A stretch of DNA of 64,000 bases from Spirochaetales bacterium (GTDB taxonomy: Bacteria > Spirochaetota > Spirochaetia > UBA9216): positions 186,001 through 250,000 of the forward strand of contig JAEKNX010000006.1 in the NCBI GenBank assembly GCA_016839055.1, written 5' to 3'. How positions within the stretch are numbered: the first letter of the stretch is position 1; every line of letters starts with the position of its first letter. Positions 1-7,681 of the stretch are shown piece after piece. The position numbers and the translations under genes were made by a program. A model generated the notes under the pieces. The model ran no database searches and was not told where the DNA came from. It was given only the letters and a program-made list of their open reading frames with translations.

Positions 1-1
1 A

Positions 2-601
2 AAACTCTACTATGCGCTTAATGCCGGAGCCATTCCGTCAGGCCTGAGCGAGTCGGAGTTGTTCGGAGCGGAGGCGGGAGCCTATACCGGGGCAGTCAAA
101 CGAAAAGGCTGTTTCGAGTATGCTGACGGCGGAACCCTCTTCCTTGATGAGGTCGGGGAGCTTGATAAGGATGTTCAGGTTGAATTTCTCAGGGTTCTTG
201 AAACCGGAAGAGTCCGGCGTGTCGGCGGCAACAAGCAAGTAAAAACAGATGTCAGACTGGTAACTGCGACGAATAAAAACCTTAATGCCGCTGTGCGGGC
301 CGGGAGTTTCCGGCAGGACCTTCTTTTCAGGATCAATGTTTTCCAGATAAAAATACCGCCGCTGCGCGATCATAAAGAGGATATTCCTGATCTGCTGAGG
401 CATTTCAGCGGACAGCTGAGGAGCAAGAGGCCGGACAAGTGCTATATGTTTTCAGATTCATTTATTAACGGACTCTTTGAGCATGACTGGCCGGGAAATA
501 TAAGGGAACTTCGAAATGTTTTCCACCGAGCCGTCTATGCCTCGGATTCTGAGGTGCTGACGGCCGAGTCTTTGCAGTTTGATAATTTCAATCCGGATTA
601 A
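2..601 (+). CDS. Sigma-54-dependent activator, AAA+ domain (5' truncated by window)
   Basis: C-terminal part of an NtrC-type enhancer-binding protein, open to the window edge. The sigma-54 contact loop reads GAYTGA (canonical GAFTGA). It is followed by the Walker B-type stretch GGTLFLDEVGEL, sensor I (RLVTATNKNL), the arginine-finger region (FRQDLLFRINVF) and sensor II (WPGNIRELRN). This ATPase remodels sigma-54 RNA polymerase closed complexes. The protein stops about 20 residues after sensor II, so the usual Fis-type helix-turn-helix is missing, as in FlgR of Helicobacter and Campylobacter. The N-terminal sensory or receiver domain lies outside the window. The stop overlaps the end of the convergent secreted-protein gene by 4 bp. 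Confidence 0.9.
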   Translation, partial: KLYYALNAGAIPSGLSESELFGAEAGAYTGAVKRKGCFEYADGGTLFLDEVGELDKDVQVEFLRVLETGRVRRVGGNKQVKTDVRLVTATNKNLNAAVRAGSFRQDLLFRINVFQIKIPPLRDHKEDIPDLLRHFSGQLRSKRPDKCYMFSDSFINGLFEHDWPGNIRELRNVFHRAVYASDSEVLTAESLQFDNFNPD

Positions 602-1071
602 TTAAGTTTTCTGATTCCCACCGCGTCTATTACGGCCCGCAGCCCCTCATCGGTTCTGGTGAGACCCAGGAAGTATCCGTATGCCAGCAGCTCCGAGTTC
701 AGCGGTATTTCAGCGGGGTCTACCTGTCTTGATCGGCGTGCCGGTATTGCCGCGGCAAAGCCAGGACCCCGCAGGAGAACAATACATCGGGAAACGATGA
801 TATCATCCGAATCAAGCCATTCACCGCTTGCGAGGATCAGCTCTCCTTCGAAAACGTCGGCATCGGGAGTTACTATCCTTCTTGAAGTGACTGTACCGTT
901 TAGAATAACCGGTGTTCCTTCCTCTGGAAGGCCGGTTCCGTTCTTTACCGCTTCGTCAAGAGTTCTGATTGTTATTGATAAATCAATACTTTCAGACGGT
1001 TCCGCGGAGAGCGCGGCGGCTGCCAGACACAAGAATAACAGGGCCGGCAATTTTTTAACTAAGGCTTTCAT
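598..1071 (-). CDS. Hypothetical secreted protein
   Basis: 157 residues with a clear Sec signal peptide (MKALVKK, then a hydrophobic Leu/Ala core, likely cleavage after ALSA). The mature part is acidic and looks beta-rich, with segments such as GTPVILNGTVTSRRIV and ELILASGEW that suggest an OB- or beta-sandwich fold. No lipobox cysteine is visible, so a periplasmic location is more likely than a lipoprotein. I do not recognise the family. It converges on the sigma-54 activator with a 4-bp overlap. Confidence 0.7.
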   Translation of the reverse strand: MKALVKKLPALLFLCLAAAALSAEPSESIDLSITIRTLDEAVKNGTGLPEEGTPVILNGTVTSRRIVTPDADVFEGELILASGEWLDSDDIIVSRCIVLLRGPGFAAAIPARRSRQVDPAEIPLNSELLAYGYFLGLTRTDEGLRAVIDAVGIRKLN

Positions 1072-1224
1072 ATGGCAATATTAGAATTTAAAGCTTCAGA
1101 GGTCAAGAAATTAAAAATATAATATTGATTTATTGTAAAAATACTCCGATCATATAATATAAATTTATATTCGATATTGAAAAACTGTTATTTGACTGGT
1201 AAACTAAGAACAGGTTGAGGTGCG

Positions 1225-1776
1225 ATGAGTAATAACGATATAGTTACAGGGTTTGATGAGGAAAAGGACGACAGCTTAAGAATCAAGCTTCAGAGCGTAG
1301 ACGGAGTACAGGGATGTCTTGTTTTATTTTTAACGGGATACATCGATACATACAACTCGAATTTTTTTCAAAAGCGGGTAACCAAGGCAATTGAGGCTGG
1401 ATATATCAAGCTGATTTTCAACTGCAGCGGTCTTAATTATGTTTCTAGTACGGGAATAGGTTCTTTTACAGCGTTTTTAAAGGCGGCAAGACCCCGGGGT
1501 GGAGATCTTGTTCTTCTTGAGATTCAGCCCAAAGTGTATGAAGTCTTTCAGCTGCTAGGGTTTTCCCAGTTTTTTAATATTAAGGACAGCCTCAACGAAG
1601 CGGTTGAGTTTTTTGGTGCCGGAGGCGGCGCGAAGGGCTCGGACAGTTTTCCGAAAATCTTCCAATGTCCTATCTGTTCCAAAAAATTGAAGGCGACCAA
1701 ATCAGGGCGGTTTAGGTGTTCTGAATGTAAGACTATTCTGGCGATAGACAATTCCGGCCAGGTGTTTTTAGGTTGA
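1225..1776 (+). CDS. STAS-domain protein with C-terminal zinc ribbon
   Basis: 183 residues. Residues about 15-120 form an anti-sigma-factor-antagonist (STAS) domain: LVLFLTGYIDTYNSNFF, then the phospho-acceptor-type loop CSGLNYVSSTGIGSF with conserved Ser/Thr-Gly, then DLVLLEIQPKVYEVFQLLGFSQFF. Residues about 145-175 hold two CxxC knuckles (CPICSKK, CSEC), a rubredoxin-like zinc ribbon not normal for SpoIIAA-type proteins. The ATG is preceded by TTGAGGTG. The next gene starts 15 bp downstream, so the two are probably co-transcribed. It likely acts in a partner-switching or scaffold pathway; the partner is not visible here. Confidence 0.85.
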   Translation: MSNNDIVTGFDEEKDDSLRIKLQSVDGVQGCLVLFLTGYIDTYNSNFFQKRVTKAIEAGYIKLIFNCSGLNYVSSTGIGSFTAFLKAARPRGGDLVLLEIQPKVYEVFQLLGFSQFFNIKDSLNEAVEFFGAGGGAKGSDSFPKIFQCPICSKKLKATKSGRFRCSECKTILAIDNSGQVFLG

Positions 1777-1791
1777 GGATAAATACCACAG

Positions 1792-2460
1792 GTGGTTTCC
1801 GGCGGGTTTAAGGTAGCAGTATCTGGAACCGACAGCCTGATGAAAAAGAAATTGCAGCTGTACAGCGGGGAGTTCCCCGATGTGCAGCTTTTTTTTATTA
1901 ATGAGCATCTTGAAATGCCGGACGCCGATCTTCATGTTCTTCCCGCCCGGGATGCCGGGAACGTTTTCGGCCGTATGACTGGGGAATCGCCTCCGGTTAT
2001 CTGTTTTGGAGCTCCGGATAATATGGGGCTCTGCCTTTCCGCCGGCTGCATAGATTATCTATGTCTGCCTTGGACGGCGGATGAGTTTTTTGAGCGGGTA
2101 AGACGAGGCTGCGGAACCTGGACTTTAAGACATGATGGTTACACTCTGGTTCTGCGCGGAGACCGTATCCTTCGCCGGCTAGCCGTGGGCACCGGGCCTG
2201 AGGCTCGGGTTAGGCTGACCGCGGCCGAGCAGAGGATAATGCGGTTGTTTTTTCGAAATAGGGGACGCTGTTTCGGAAGGGAAATGATAACCGAACTCCT
2301 TGGAGGGGGGATGTGTTCCGGTTCACGCAAAATTGACATGACGGTATCAAGACTCCGGAAGAAGACGTCTGTGCTGATTTACGGGCCTTCTGAGAAGGTT
2401 TCGCGGAAGCCTGACCAATTAATTAAAAATGAACCCGGCCGCGGCTGGGGAATAATGTAG
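1792..2460 (+). CDS. Winged-helix regulator with degenerate receiver-like N-terminus
   Basis: 222 residues with a GTG start (MVSGGFKVAVSG). The first ~105 residues resemble a response-regulator fold (FKVAVSGTDSLMKKKL...PPVICFGAPDN...GCIDYLCLPWTADEFFERVRRG) but lack the acidic pocket and phospho-acceptor Asp. The C-terminal half looks like an OmpR/PhoB-type winged helix: RVRLTAAEQRIMRLFFRNRG, then GREMITELL, then KIDMTVSRLRKK. It is probably a transcription factor controlled by something other than phosphorylation, perhaps by the STAS protein encoded just upstream. Its stop codon TAG is the first triplet of the 18-bp direct repeat flanking repeat element 1. Confidence 0.7.
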   Translation: MVSGGFKVAVSGTDSLMKKKLQLYSGEFPDVQLFFINEHLEMPDADLHVLPARDAGNVFGRMTGESPPVICFGAPDNMGLCLSAGCIDYLCLPWTADEFFERVRRGCGTWTLRHDGYTLVLRGDRILRRLAVGTGPEARVRLTAAEQRIMRLFFRNRGRCFGREMITELLGGGMCSGSRKIDMTVSRLRKKTSVLIYGPSEKVSRKPDQLIKNEPGRGWGIM

Positions 2461-2475
2461 TTTTTACTTATTCTT
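2458..2475. repeat. Left 18-bp direct repeat flanking element 1 copy 1
   Basis: TAGTTTTTACTTATTCTT directly abuts the left end of the element. The same sequence with one difference (C for T at position 14) abuts the right end at 2745-2762. This is the arrangement of a target-site duplication. The repeat includes the stop codon of the upstream regulator gene. Confidence 0.75.
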
Positions 2476-2744
2476 CAGCAATTCCGAATTTAATCTCCGG
2501 AAGCATCTGAATAATCTTTAAAATGTCTAAATATCTGAACCATTCCTCTTTGCCGTGTGTTGAATAGTTTTAATTCCCGCTTCCGGGAAGTTAGTGGTTC
2601 TGAATTTGGCTGCTTTTTTATGCCGCCGCTGGGGGCCCCGGTGCTGTCAGGAAAAATTGAGGTCTTCCGAACCTTTTTCTGATGGCATCGGGGTCAGCAA
2701 GGGCCGACATTCGGGGGAATTGCAGCCAAATTCAGAATTACTGG
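2476..2744 (+). mobile_element. MITE-like structured repeat, family 1, copy 1
   Basis: A 269-bp non-coding element. A second copy lies at 21309-21572 in opposite orientation. Its ends form imperfect inverted repeats (CAGCAATTCCGAATTT at the left; CAGTAATTCTGAATTT read inward from the right, 14 of 16 matching). Inside are a second inverted pair (CTCCGGAAGC near 2495 with GCTTCCGGGA near 2579) and a third (GAATTTGGCTGC at 2602-2613 with GCAGCCAAATTC at 2722-2733). The third pair encloses a long hairpin at about 2636-2693. No ORF is carried, so it would need a transposase supplied elsewhere. A structured RNA role is an alternative. This explains the whole gap between the winged-helix regulator and fxsA. 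Confidence 0.75.
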
Positions 2745-2762
2745 TAGTTTTTACTTACTCTT
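2745..2762. repeat. Right 18-bp direct repeat flanking element 1 copy 1
   Basis: TAGTTTTTACTTACTCTT, matching 17 of 18 bases of the left copy at 2458-2475, directly abuts the right end of the element. Confidence 0.75.
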
Positions 2763-2779
2763 GCTCATAATTTGCCGCT

Positions 2780-3241
2780 GTGATATTCTGCTCGAAGATG
2801 AATAATAGGTTTTTACTAAAGTTACTTGATACCGGTTTCCTCTTGAAGATAGCCTTTGTGCTTCTTCTTCTTTCTCTGGTTTTCATCGGCGAATTTTTTG
2901 TTGTACTGTTTATCAGCGAGTTCTGGGGCGCTTATTTCACCCTCGCGGTTGTCGCCCTTACCGGTCTTGCCGGCTTGTTTCTGAGTTTCAGGGATGTTTC
3001 GGTGATAATTCATCTGATAAGGGACAAGGCCGGAGAAGGGGAATTTCCCGAGAAGGAGATGGTCTCACTATCGGGGGCAATTGCCGGCGGGCTTCTTCTG
3101 ATTCTTCCCGGATTTATAACCGATTTTCTCGGTATTATCAGTTTTTTCCCTGTTATCAAGACATTGTACGGAAAGATAATAACCCTGAAACAGGGCGGCA
3201 GAATGCATGAGCTCTATGAATATCTTAAAATATACGAATAA
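2780..3241 (+). CDS. fxsA: FxsA family membrane protein
   Basis: 153 residues with three to four hydrophobic segments (about residues 15-45, 47-68 and 95-125). The family signature follows the second segment: GGLLLILPGFITDFLGIISFFPVIKTL, split here as LLLILPGFITDFLG plus the following hydrophobic stretch. FxsA is a small cytoplasmic-membrane protein linked in E. coli to phage F exclusion; its general cell role is unclear. The open frame begins with GTG at 2780, but ATG at 2798 is equally possible and neither has a strong ribosome site. It starts 17 bp after the direct repeat bounding element 1, so insertion may have affected its promoter. Confidence 0.85.
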   Translation: MIFCSKMNNRFLLKLLDTGFLLKIAFVLLLLSLVFIGEFFVVLFISEFWGAYFTLAVVALTGLAGLFLSFRDVSVIIHLIRDKAGEGEFPEKEMVSLSGAIAGGLLLILPGFITDFLGIISFFPVIKTLYGKIITLKQGGRMHELYEYLKIYE

Positions 3242-3246
3242 TCTTT

Positions 3247-3265
3247 CGGCTCCGGTTCGGAGCCG
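3247..3265. terminator. Hairpin between convergent genes
   Basis: A 7-bp stem (CGGCTCC/GGAGCCG) with a GGTTC loop lies exactly between the stop codons of fxsA and the convergent glycosyltransferase gene. There is no U-tract on either side, so it may act only as a weak bidirectional terminator or a 3'-end stabiliser. Confidence 0.5.
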
Positions 3266-4018
3266 CTACTTTCCCGATATCCTGTAAACAAGCAGAAGAA
3301 TCAGGTAATAGAACCTGATAAATAATCTGAATATTTTAAGCGGATTTTTTAGAACCTCAGGAATAATCTCGGTTCCGGCTTCCCAGCTTCTTCTCGACCC
3401 CTTTTTTTTCTTCCCGCTGAATATGGCGAAGCAGTCGCAGCAACAGAGATAGATTCCCGGATTAAAGCCGCTAATGTGGTTGTTCAGCCATTTGTCCCGG
3501 CCTTTCAGTCCATTACCGGCGAGAAGGAGGGACGGAGATGCTTTTTTAATAGCAAGAAGGAGGTTCTCCTCCACAGCCTGTGAATAATAACCTGTGTAGC
3601 GGCCAACTATATTAAGACCTGGGAATGAAATTCTCATATTATTGAAAACAGTCTGCAGGTCGTGCTGTTTTCCGCCCATCAGATACATTGTTTTTTTGTA
3701 TCTTTCCATTATCCCTAGAATCCGGATGACAAAGTCAAAGGGGCGGTAGCGGAAGGCCTTTGTTTTTCTCAGGAATTTTATCCCGTCGAGGATGCTTCTC
3801 GAAGTAGGCAGGACCAGAGCTGCCTCCCTGAGGGTCTTCATATAGTCTTTGCTGCGTCTTGCCCGCATAAGATCAAAGAAATTGATTAGAACAACCTGAT
3901 GATGCCCTCCGTCCTCGGACATCTTTTTGAACACCTCTTCGATTTTTTCTTCCGGCAGAATGTCCACAGGAACTTTTAAAAAGCTGATTCTCTCTATTTC
4001 GGGATGTCTATTATCCAT
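3266..4018 (-). CDS. WecG/TagA/CpsF family glycosyltransferase
   Basis: 250 residues. The family pattern is recognisable: VVLINFFDLMRARRSKDY near the N-terminus (usual Asn-Xaa-Asp region), LVLPTSRSILDGIKFL (usual DG.G motif), LMGGKQHDLQTVFNNM and LNIVGRYTGYYS (the nucleotide-sugar GG.P...GYF region), and LLLAGNGLKGRDKWL. Family members add N-acetylmannosamine-type sugars to lipid-linked carriers. The conserved small residues are partly replaced, so activity is not assured. The hydrophobic C-terminus (LFIRFYYLILLLVY) suggests membrane association. It starts 25 bp inside the 3' end of rsmE and is translationally coupled to it. Confidence 0.75.
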   Translation of the reverse strand: MDNRHPEIERISFLKVPVDILPEEKIEEVFKKMSEDGGHHQVVLINFFDLMRARRSKDYMKTLREAALVLPTSRSILDGIKFLRKTKAFRYRPFDFVIRILGIMERYKKTMYLMGGKQHDLQTVFNNMRISFPGLNIVGRYTGYYSQAVEENLLLAIKKASPSLLLAGNGLKGRDKWLNNHISGFNPGIYLCCCDCFAIFSGKKKKGSRRSWEAGTEIIPEVLKNPLKIFRLFIRFYYLILLLVYRISGK

Positions 4019-4761
4019 TCATCTTTCTCCAGCAGGATGGTTTTTACCGCGCCCAGCGCGTAGATTGCCGCAGTTTCTGTTCTTAGTACGTTTTGACCAA
4101 GATAAACCGGATAAAATCCGGACGCAAGCAAAAAATCTGTTTCGGCGGGGGAAATCCCCCCTTCGGGACCAATTAAAACTGATACCGAGGCGGGACAGTC
4201 GTTAAGATACCTGTGCAGCGATCCTTTTGCAAGCCGATCCTGATGAAAAAATAATTTCATTCCGCGGATTTCCCTCTGTTCGAGAATGCTTGGCAAGTCT
4301 CTGATCAGGCAGGGCGGCAGAATATCGGGTATTCCCCGGTTTCCGCTCTGCTGTGCGGCTTCGGCTGCAATTTTCTGCAGACGGAGCTGCTTCCTGTCGC
4401 TTCGCTCTTCTTTTATGACAGGCACGGTGTTCTCGCTTTCCACCGGGATGATCATACTTACACCAGCCTCGACGGCCTGCCGCACAATCATCTCGAGTTT
4501 CTTTCCCTTCGGCAGGCACTGAATCAGGATGAGATCAGGCCCGACCGGCGCCTCGTCCGTGAGCGCTCTGCAGCCGGCCCGAAGGTAGTCTTCACCTTCT
4601 TCGATGATGGTCAGCATATACCTCCGGCCTGCCCTGTCAACCGCCGGAATCTCGGCTTCGGTCTTTAGCCGGAGGACCTTTATCAGGTACCTCCACTCGT
4701 CTCCGGTGAGTCTTATCTCATCCTGGCCTGTAAGGCCGTCTGGCAGAACAAACTGTCTCAT
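3994..4761 (-). CDS. rsmE: 16S rRNA m3U1498 methyltransferase RsmE
   Basis: 255 residues, the normal length. It methylates N3 of U1498 in 16S rRNA using S-adenosylmethionine. The SPOUT trefoil-knot signature is clear: VLIGPEGGISPAE followed by LGQNVLRTETAAIYAL. The N-terminal PUA-like part (EIRLTGDEWRYLIKVLRLK) is also typical. The C-terminus extends slightly and ends within the first codons of the glycosyltransferase gene. Confidence 0.95.
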   Translation of the reverse strand: MRQFVLPDGLTGQDEIRLTGDEWRYLIKVLRLKTEAEIPAVDRAGRRYMLTIIEEGEDYLRAGCRALTDEAPVGPDLILIQCLPKGKKLEMIVRQAVEAGVSMIIPVESENTVPVIKEERSDRKQLRLQKIAAEAAQQSGNRGIPDILPPCLIRDLPSILEQREIRGMKLFFHQDRLAKGSLHRYLNDCPASVSVLIGPEGGISPAETDFLLASGFYPVYLGQNVLRTETAAIYALGAVKTILLEKDEWIIDIPK

Positions 4762-4782
4762 AGCTCGCGGATTCTTTTCGGG

Positions 4783-6225
4783 CTACTGCGCAGCTTTAAA
4801 AGCAGCATCGAAGCTGCCGCTTTTAAACATATCCAGCGAGTATTTGAGAACCTGATCATAATCAAGATCGAAGATCGGAGGATTATTCAGACTCCTGTTG
4901 TATTCTTCATGGATGAGCTTCCTGATGAGTCTGACTTCGAGGACATTGCCTCCGTCCCTGATTTCGGAAACAAATCTGGAAATATCGCCCTCGCCGGCAT
5001 CCGGGTTCTTGCTGACAAATAAGGCTATAGTATTATTTTCAATTAAATCAGCGAGGCTTAGGAGTTCTTCCTCGGAGAGTTCATCCGCGACTATGTTTTT
5101 ATGAGGTTCAATGCCAATCTTGTCAATATTATAGTCATTGGGAGTATAGTACCTCGAAATAGTCAGTTTGAAACCACTATCGTCGAAGCTGCGGATCTGC
5201 TGAACCGAGCCCTTACCGAAGGTTGTATCGCCTATTAGGTAGGCGCGGGAGGTGTCTTTAAGCGCGCCGGCTATGATTTCAGAGGCTGAAGCTGAACCCT
5301 TGTCGATAAGGAGGATGATTGGAATATCCTCATCAACTGCTGTTTTTTTCGATGCCTTGAATTCCTCGAGGGTTTTCAGGTTCCTGTCTTTTGTGCTTAC
5401 GATTGTACCCTGATCGAGAATTAGATCGGCAACGTCTACGACGCTTGAGAGCAGGCCTCCGGGGTTTCCTCTGACGTCGATAACCAGCGAGGAGTAGTTT
5501 TCAGCCGTAAAGAAGGCGACCGCTTCCTTCACTCCGTCTTCGGTATAGGGTGTCCATCGGATGATCTTAAGATATGCCGTCTGTTTATCTATCATCGCAT
5601 ATTTCACGGTCGGAACCTCTATTACTGCGCGCTTGAGGGTGAATTCTTTCTCTATCTTGCCTCGCCGGTGGATTTCCAGGCTGACCTCGGTTCCCGGAAC
5701 GCCCCGGAGGAGATCCGCGACTCCATCGCTTGAGAGGCCTTCGGCCGATTCTCCATTAATTGAGATGATAAAGTCACCAGCTGATATTCCGGCCTTGTAG
5801 GCAGGGGTTCCATCTATCGGGGCAATTACCTCGACAAAATCGAAATACCGATCCCTGAATGTCATGTCGGGAGAATACTCCGGTCTCTTGCCGCCCTGTT
5901 TTGAGATGAACATGCCTACTCCGCCGAATTTGCCGGTTGTAGTGTCGGAGAAGTCCTCCATATCCTCTGGAGTCAGGTAGACCGAGTAGGGATCATTAAG
6001 ACTTTCAAAAAGTCCTTTGGCTGCGCCCTCGTACATCTGCTGGGGACTCACCTCGTCAACATAGTTCTGCTGAACAAAATCAAACAGAACTGCCAGATTT
6101 TCGATATATTTATCATTCCGGGGCCGGAATGACGATGCTTTCATCGGACCCGCCGACGTCAGTATAAATGCAACGACAAGCCCCATTGTAACGGCAAGCC
6201 AGATTATTCGTTCTTTGTTTTTCAT
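4783..6225 (-). CDS. ctpA: C-terminal processing protease, S41 family
   Basis: 480 residues from the ATG at 6225. An upstream TTG at 6270 would add 15 residues, but the ATG version begins directly with a normal signal anchor (MKNKERIIWLAVTMGLVVAFILT). Order: N-terminal anchor, PDZ domain at about 110-190 (GDFIISINGESAEGL), then the S41 protease core. The core has the nucleophile Ser in DKGSASASEIIAGAL and the general-base Lys in FGKGSVQQ. It cleaves exported proteins near their C-termini in the periplasm. It lies 22 bp upstream of rsmE in the same direction. Confidence 0.93.
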   Translation of the reverse strand: MKNKERIIWLAVTMGLVVAFILTSAGPMKASSFRPRNDKYIENLAVLFDFVQQNYVDEVSPQQMYEGAAKGLFESLNDPYSVYLTPEDMEDFSDTTTGKFGGVGMFISKQGGKRPEYSPDMTFRDRYFDFVEVIAPIDGTPAYKAGISAGDFIISINGESAEGLSSDGVADLLRGVPGTEVSLEIHRRGKIEKEFTLKRAVIEVPTVKYAMIDKQTAYLKIIRWTPYTEDGVKEAVAFFTAENYSSLVIDVRGNPGGLLSSVVDVADLILDQGTIVSTKDRNLKTLEEFKASKKTAVDEDIPIILLIDKGSASASEIIAGALKDTSRAYLIGDTTFGKGSVQQIRSFDDSGFKLTISRYYTPNDYNIDKIGIEPHKNIVADELSEEELLSLADLIENNTIALFVSKNPDAGEGDISRFVSEIRDGGNVLEVRLIRKLIHEEYNRSLNNPPIFDLDYDQVLKYSLDMFKSGSFDAAFKAAQ

Positions 6226-6302
6226 AACTTTAAAATACCTCTGCTTATATTTTACTAACACGGAGGGCAATCTTCAAGAGGAATAAAATATTATGCTGAG
6301 GA

Positions 6303-6470
6303 AAATCCAAAAATCCTGGAATTGAAGATTCGCTATTTTGGGAAAATATATACATTAGCTATAAATTAAGTATTTTTAACATCTTGTTATGCTCTAATAT
6401 TTTAGCTGTTTATCGGCAAAAACGCTTCAGAGGTTCTTTCTGAAATAACCGATTTTTAAAGAATCTCTGC
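6303..6470 (+). repeat. Family 2 intergenic repeat, copy A
   Basis: Matches the reverse complement of 41633-41779 (copy B) in several blocks: CAAAAATCNNGGA..TT.GAA.AT near 6308, CTTGTTATGCT at 6383-6393, GCAAAAACGCTTCAGAGG near 6416, and AAATAACCGATTTTT near 6443. The last block is the loop of a hairpin with arms AGAGGTTCTTT and AAAGAATCTCT; the arms differ in sequence from copy B but still pair. A promoter-like TTAACA-N16-TATTTT sits in the middle. It lies between the divergent ctpA and flhG-like genes and fills most of that gap. Confidence 0.6.
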
Positions 6471-6485
6471 TTTTAAGATAGACCT

Positions 6486-6514
6486 TTGCCCAGATTCTGC
6501 CTTCATGATATACT
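6486..6514 (+). promoter_or_regulatory. Sigma-70-type promoter for flhG-like gene
   Basis: TTGCCC (6486-6491), a 17-bp spacer and TATACT (6509-6514). The predicted start of transcription is about 16 bases before the ATG, and GGAGG (6528-6532) provides a strong ribosome site. Confidence 0.55.
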
Positions 6515-6536
6515 TTCTCCTTAAGCTGGAGGTATT

Positions 6537-7679
6537 ATGCAGATCATTCCAATTGCGGGCGGAAAGGGCGGTGTCGGGAAATCGCTTTTAGCCGTAAATC
6601 TTTCAATTGCACTCGCCCAGATGAACAAAAAGGTTGTCCTCGCAGATCTGGACCTTGGCGGTTCCAATCTCCATATGATGCTGGGCAGCGGAAAGAAGCA
6701 GGCCGGAATAGGCTCCTGGCTTACGAGAACTGATATTGAGTTTGAAGATATTATTCTCGATTCAGAGTACCGAAACCTGAGATTTATTCCAGGTGATTCC
6801 GAAATTCCCGGACTAGCGAATATTCAGCAGAATCAGAAGCGCAGGTTAATCAAACATTTAAGCTCTCTCGTTGCTGATTTTGTAATTCTTGATCTTGGAG
6901 CAGGAACGTCTTTTAACACCCTCGACTTTTTCATGACCTCCGGAGCCGGTATTATTGTAACCGCGCCGGCGCTGACCGCGACGTTGAATGCCTATCTTTT
7001 TCTTAAGAACGTTGTTTTCCGGATGATATCCACTAGTTTCACCGGTAAGAGTCCGGCCCGGGCCTATCTTGATGAGCTTGCCTCAAACGGTGACGGTCTA
7101 CAACGCGTATATATTCCGGGGCTCCTCGAGAAGCTCGAAGAGCTTGATCCGGTAAAGGCTGCAGGTTTCATGAAGAAGCTGGAGAGGTTCTCGCCCATGC
7201 TGGTAATGAACATGATTGAAAACCCGAAAGACTCCGTAAAGGCTGAGAAAATAAAACGCTCATGTGAACAATATCTTGGAATCGACATGGAATACCTGGG
7301 GGTTATTTACCGTGATCCGCTTCAGGATATCGCGCTTAACTCCCGTCTTCCAATAATAAAATATAAGCCTGAATCGGTCATCTCGATGGCTGTTTACAGG
7401 ATAGCCGACAGGATAATTCAGAAGAGTTCTGAAGAGCCGGATCTGATGGATATTCGGAGCCTCGAAGAGAGTTATCAGAATACCGAGATGGAAGCGGAGA
7501 TGGATTTTGACTACAAGATGCAGGACCTTGAGAATCTGCTGCATAGCGGAGCTCTCACCAAGGGAGAGCTGATAGATACAATCAAGAGTCTGCAGTATGA
7601 GAACTCGGTATTAAGAAAAGAAAATAATCTGCTAAAATCAAAGATTGTTTCGGCGGCTGCGCAGGGATATAAAGTCTGA
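6537..7679 (+). CDS. FlhG/MinD-like ParA-family ATPase
   Basis: 380 residues. It opens with a deviant Walker [10 protein letters not shown], followed by VVLADLDLGGSNLHMMLG (Walker A' region) and FVILDLGAGTSFNTLDFF (Walker B), all typical of MinD/FlhG ATPases. The central part (FTGKSPARAYLDEL...YLGVIYRDP) matches FlhG-like enzymes that control flagellar number and placement together with FlhF. The final ~70 residues are acidic and coiled-coil-like. The downstream fapA gene starts 2 bp after the stop, supporting one operon with a role in flagellar or polar organisation. Confidence 0.88.
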   Translation: MQIIPIAGGKGGVGKSLLAVNLSIALAQMNKKVVLADLDLGGSNLHMMLGSGKKQAGIGSWLTRTDIEFEDIILDSEYRNLRFIPGDSEIPGLANIQQNQKRRLIKHLSSLVADFVILDLGAGTSFNTLDFFMTSGAGIIVTAPALTATLNAYLFLKNVVFRMISTSFTGKSPARAYLDELASNGDGLQRVYIPGLLEKLEELDPVKAAGFMKKLERFSPMLVMNMIENPKDSVKAEKIKRSCEQYLGIDMEYLGVIYRDPLQDIALNSRLPIIKYKPESVISMAVYRIADRIIQKSSEEPDLMDIRSLEESYQNTEMEAEMDFDYKMQDLENLLHSGALTKGELIDTIKSLQYENSVLRKENNLLKSKIVSAAAQGYKV

Positions 7680-7681
7680 TT

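Noticed and set aside
659-1084. Plus-strand ORF of 141 codons opposite the secreted-protein gene
   Set aside because: It has no ribosome site or recognisable motif, while the minus-strand frame encodes a clear signal peptide.
2476-2744. Retron or group II intron RNA
   Set aside because: No reverse transcriptase ORF is nearby and the ends look like inverted repeats rather than intron boundaries or an msr/msd layout.
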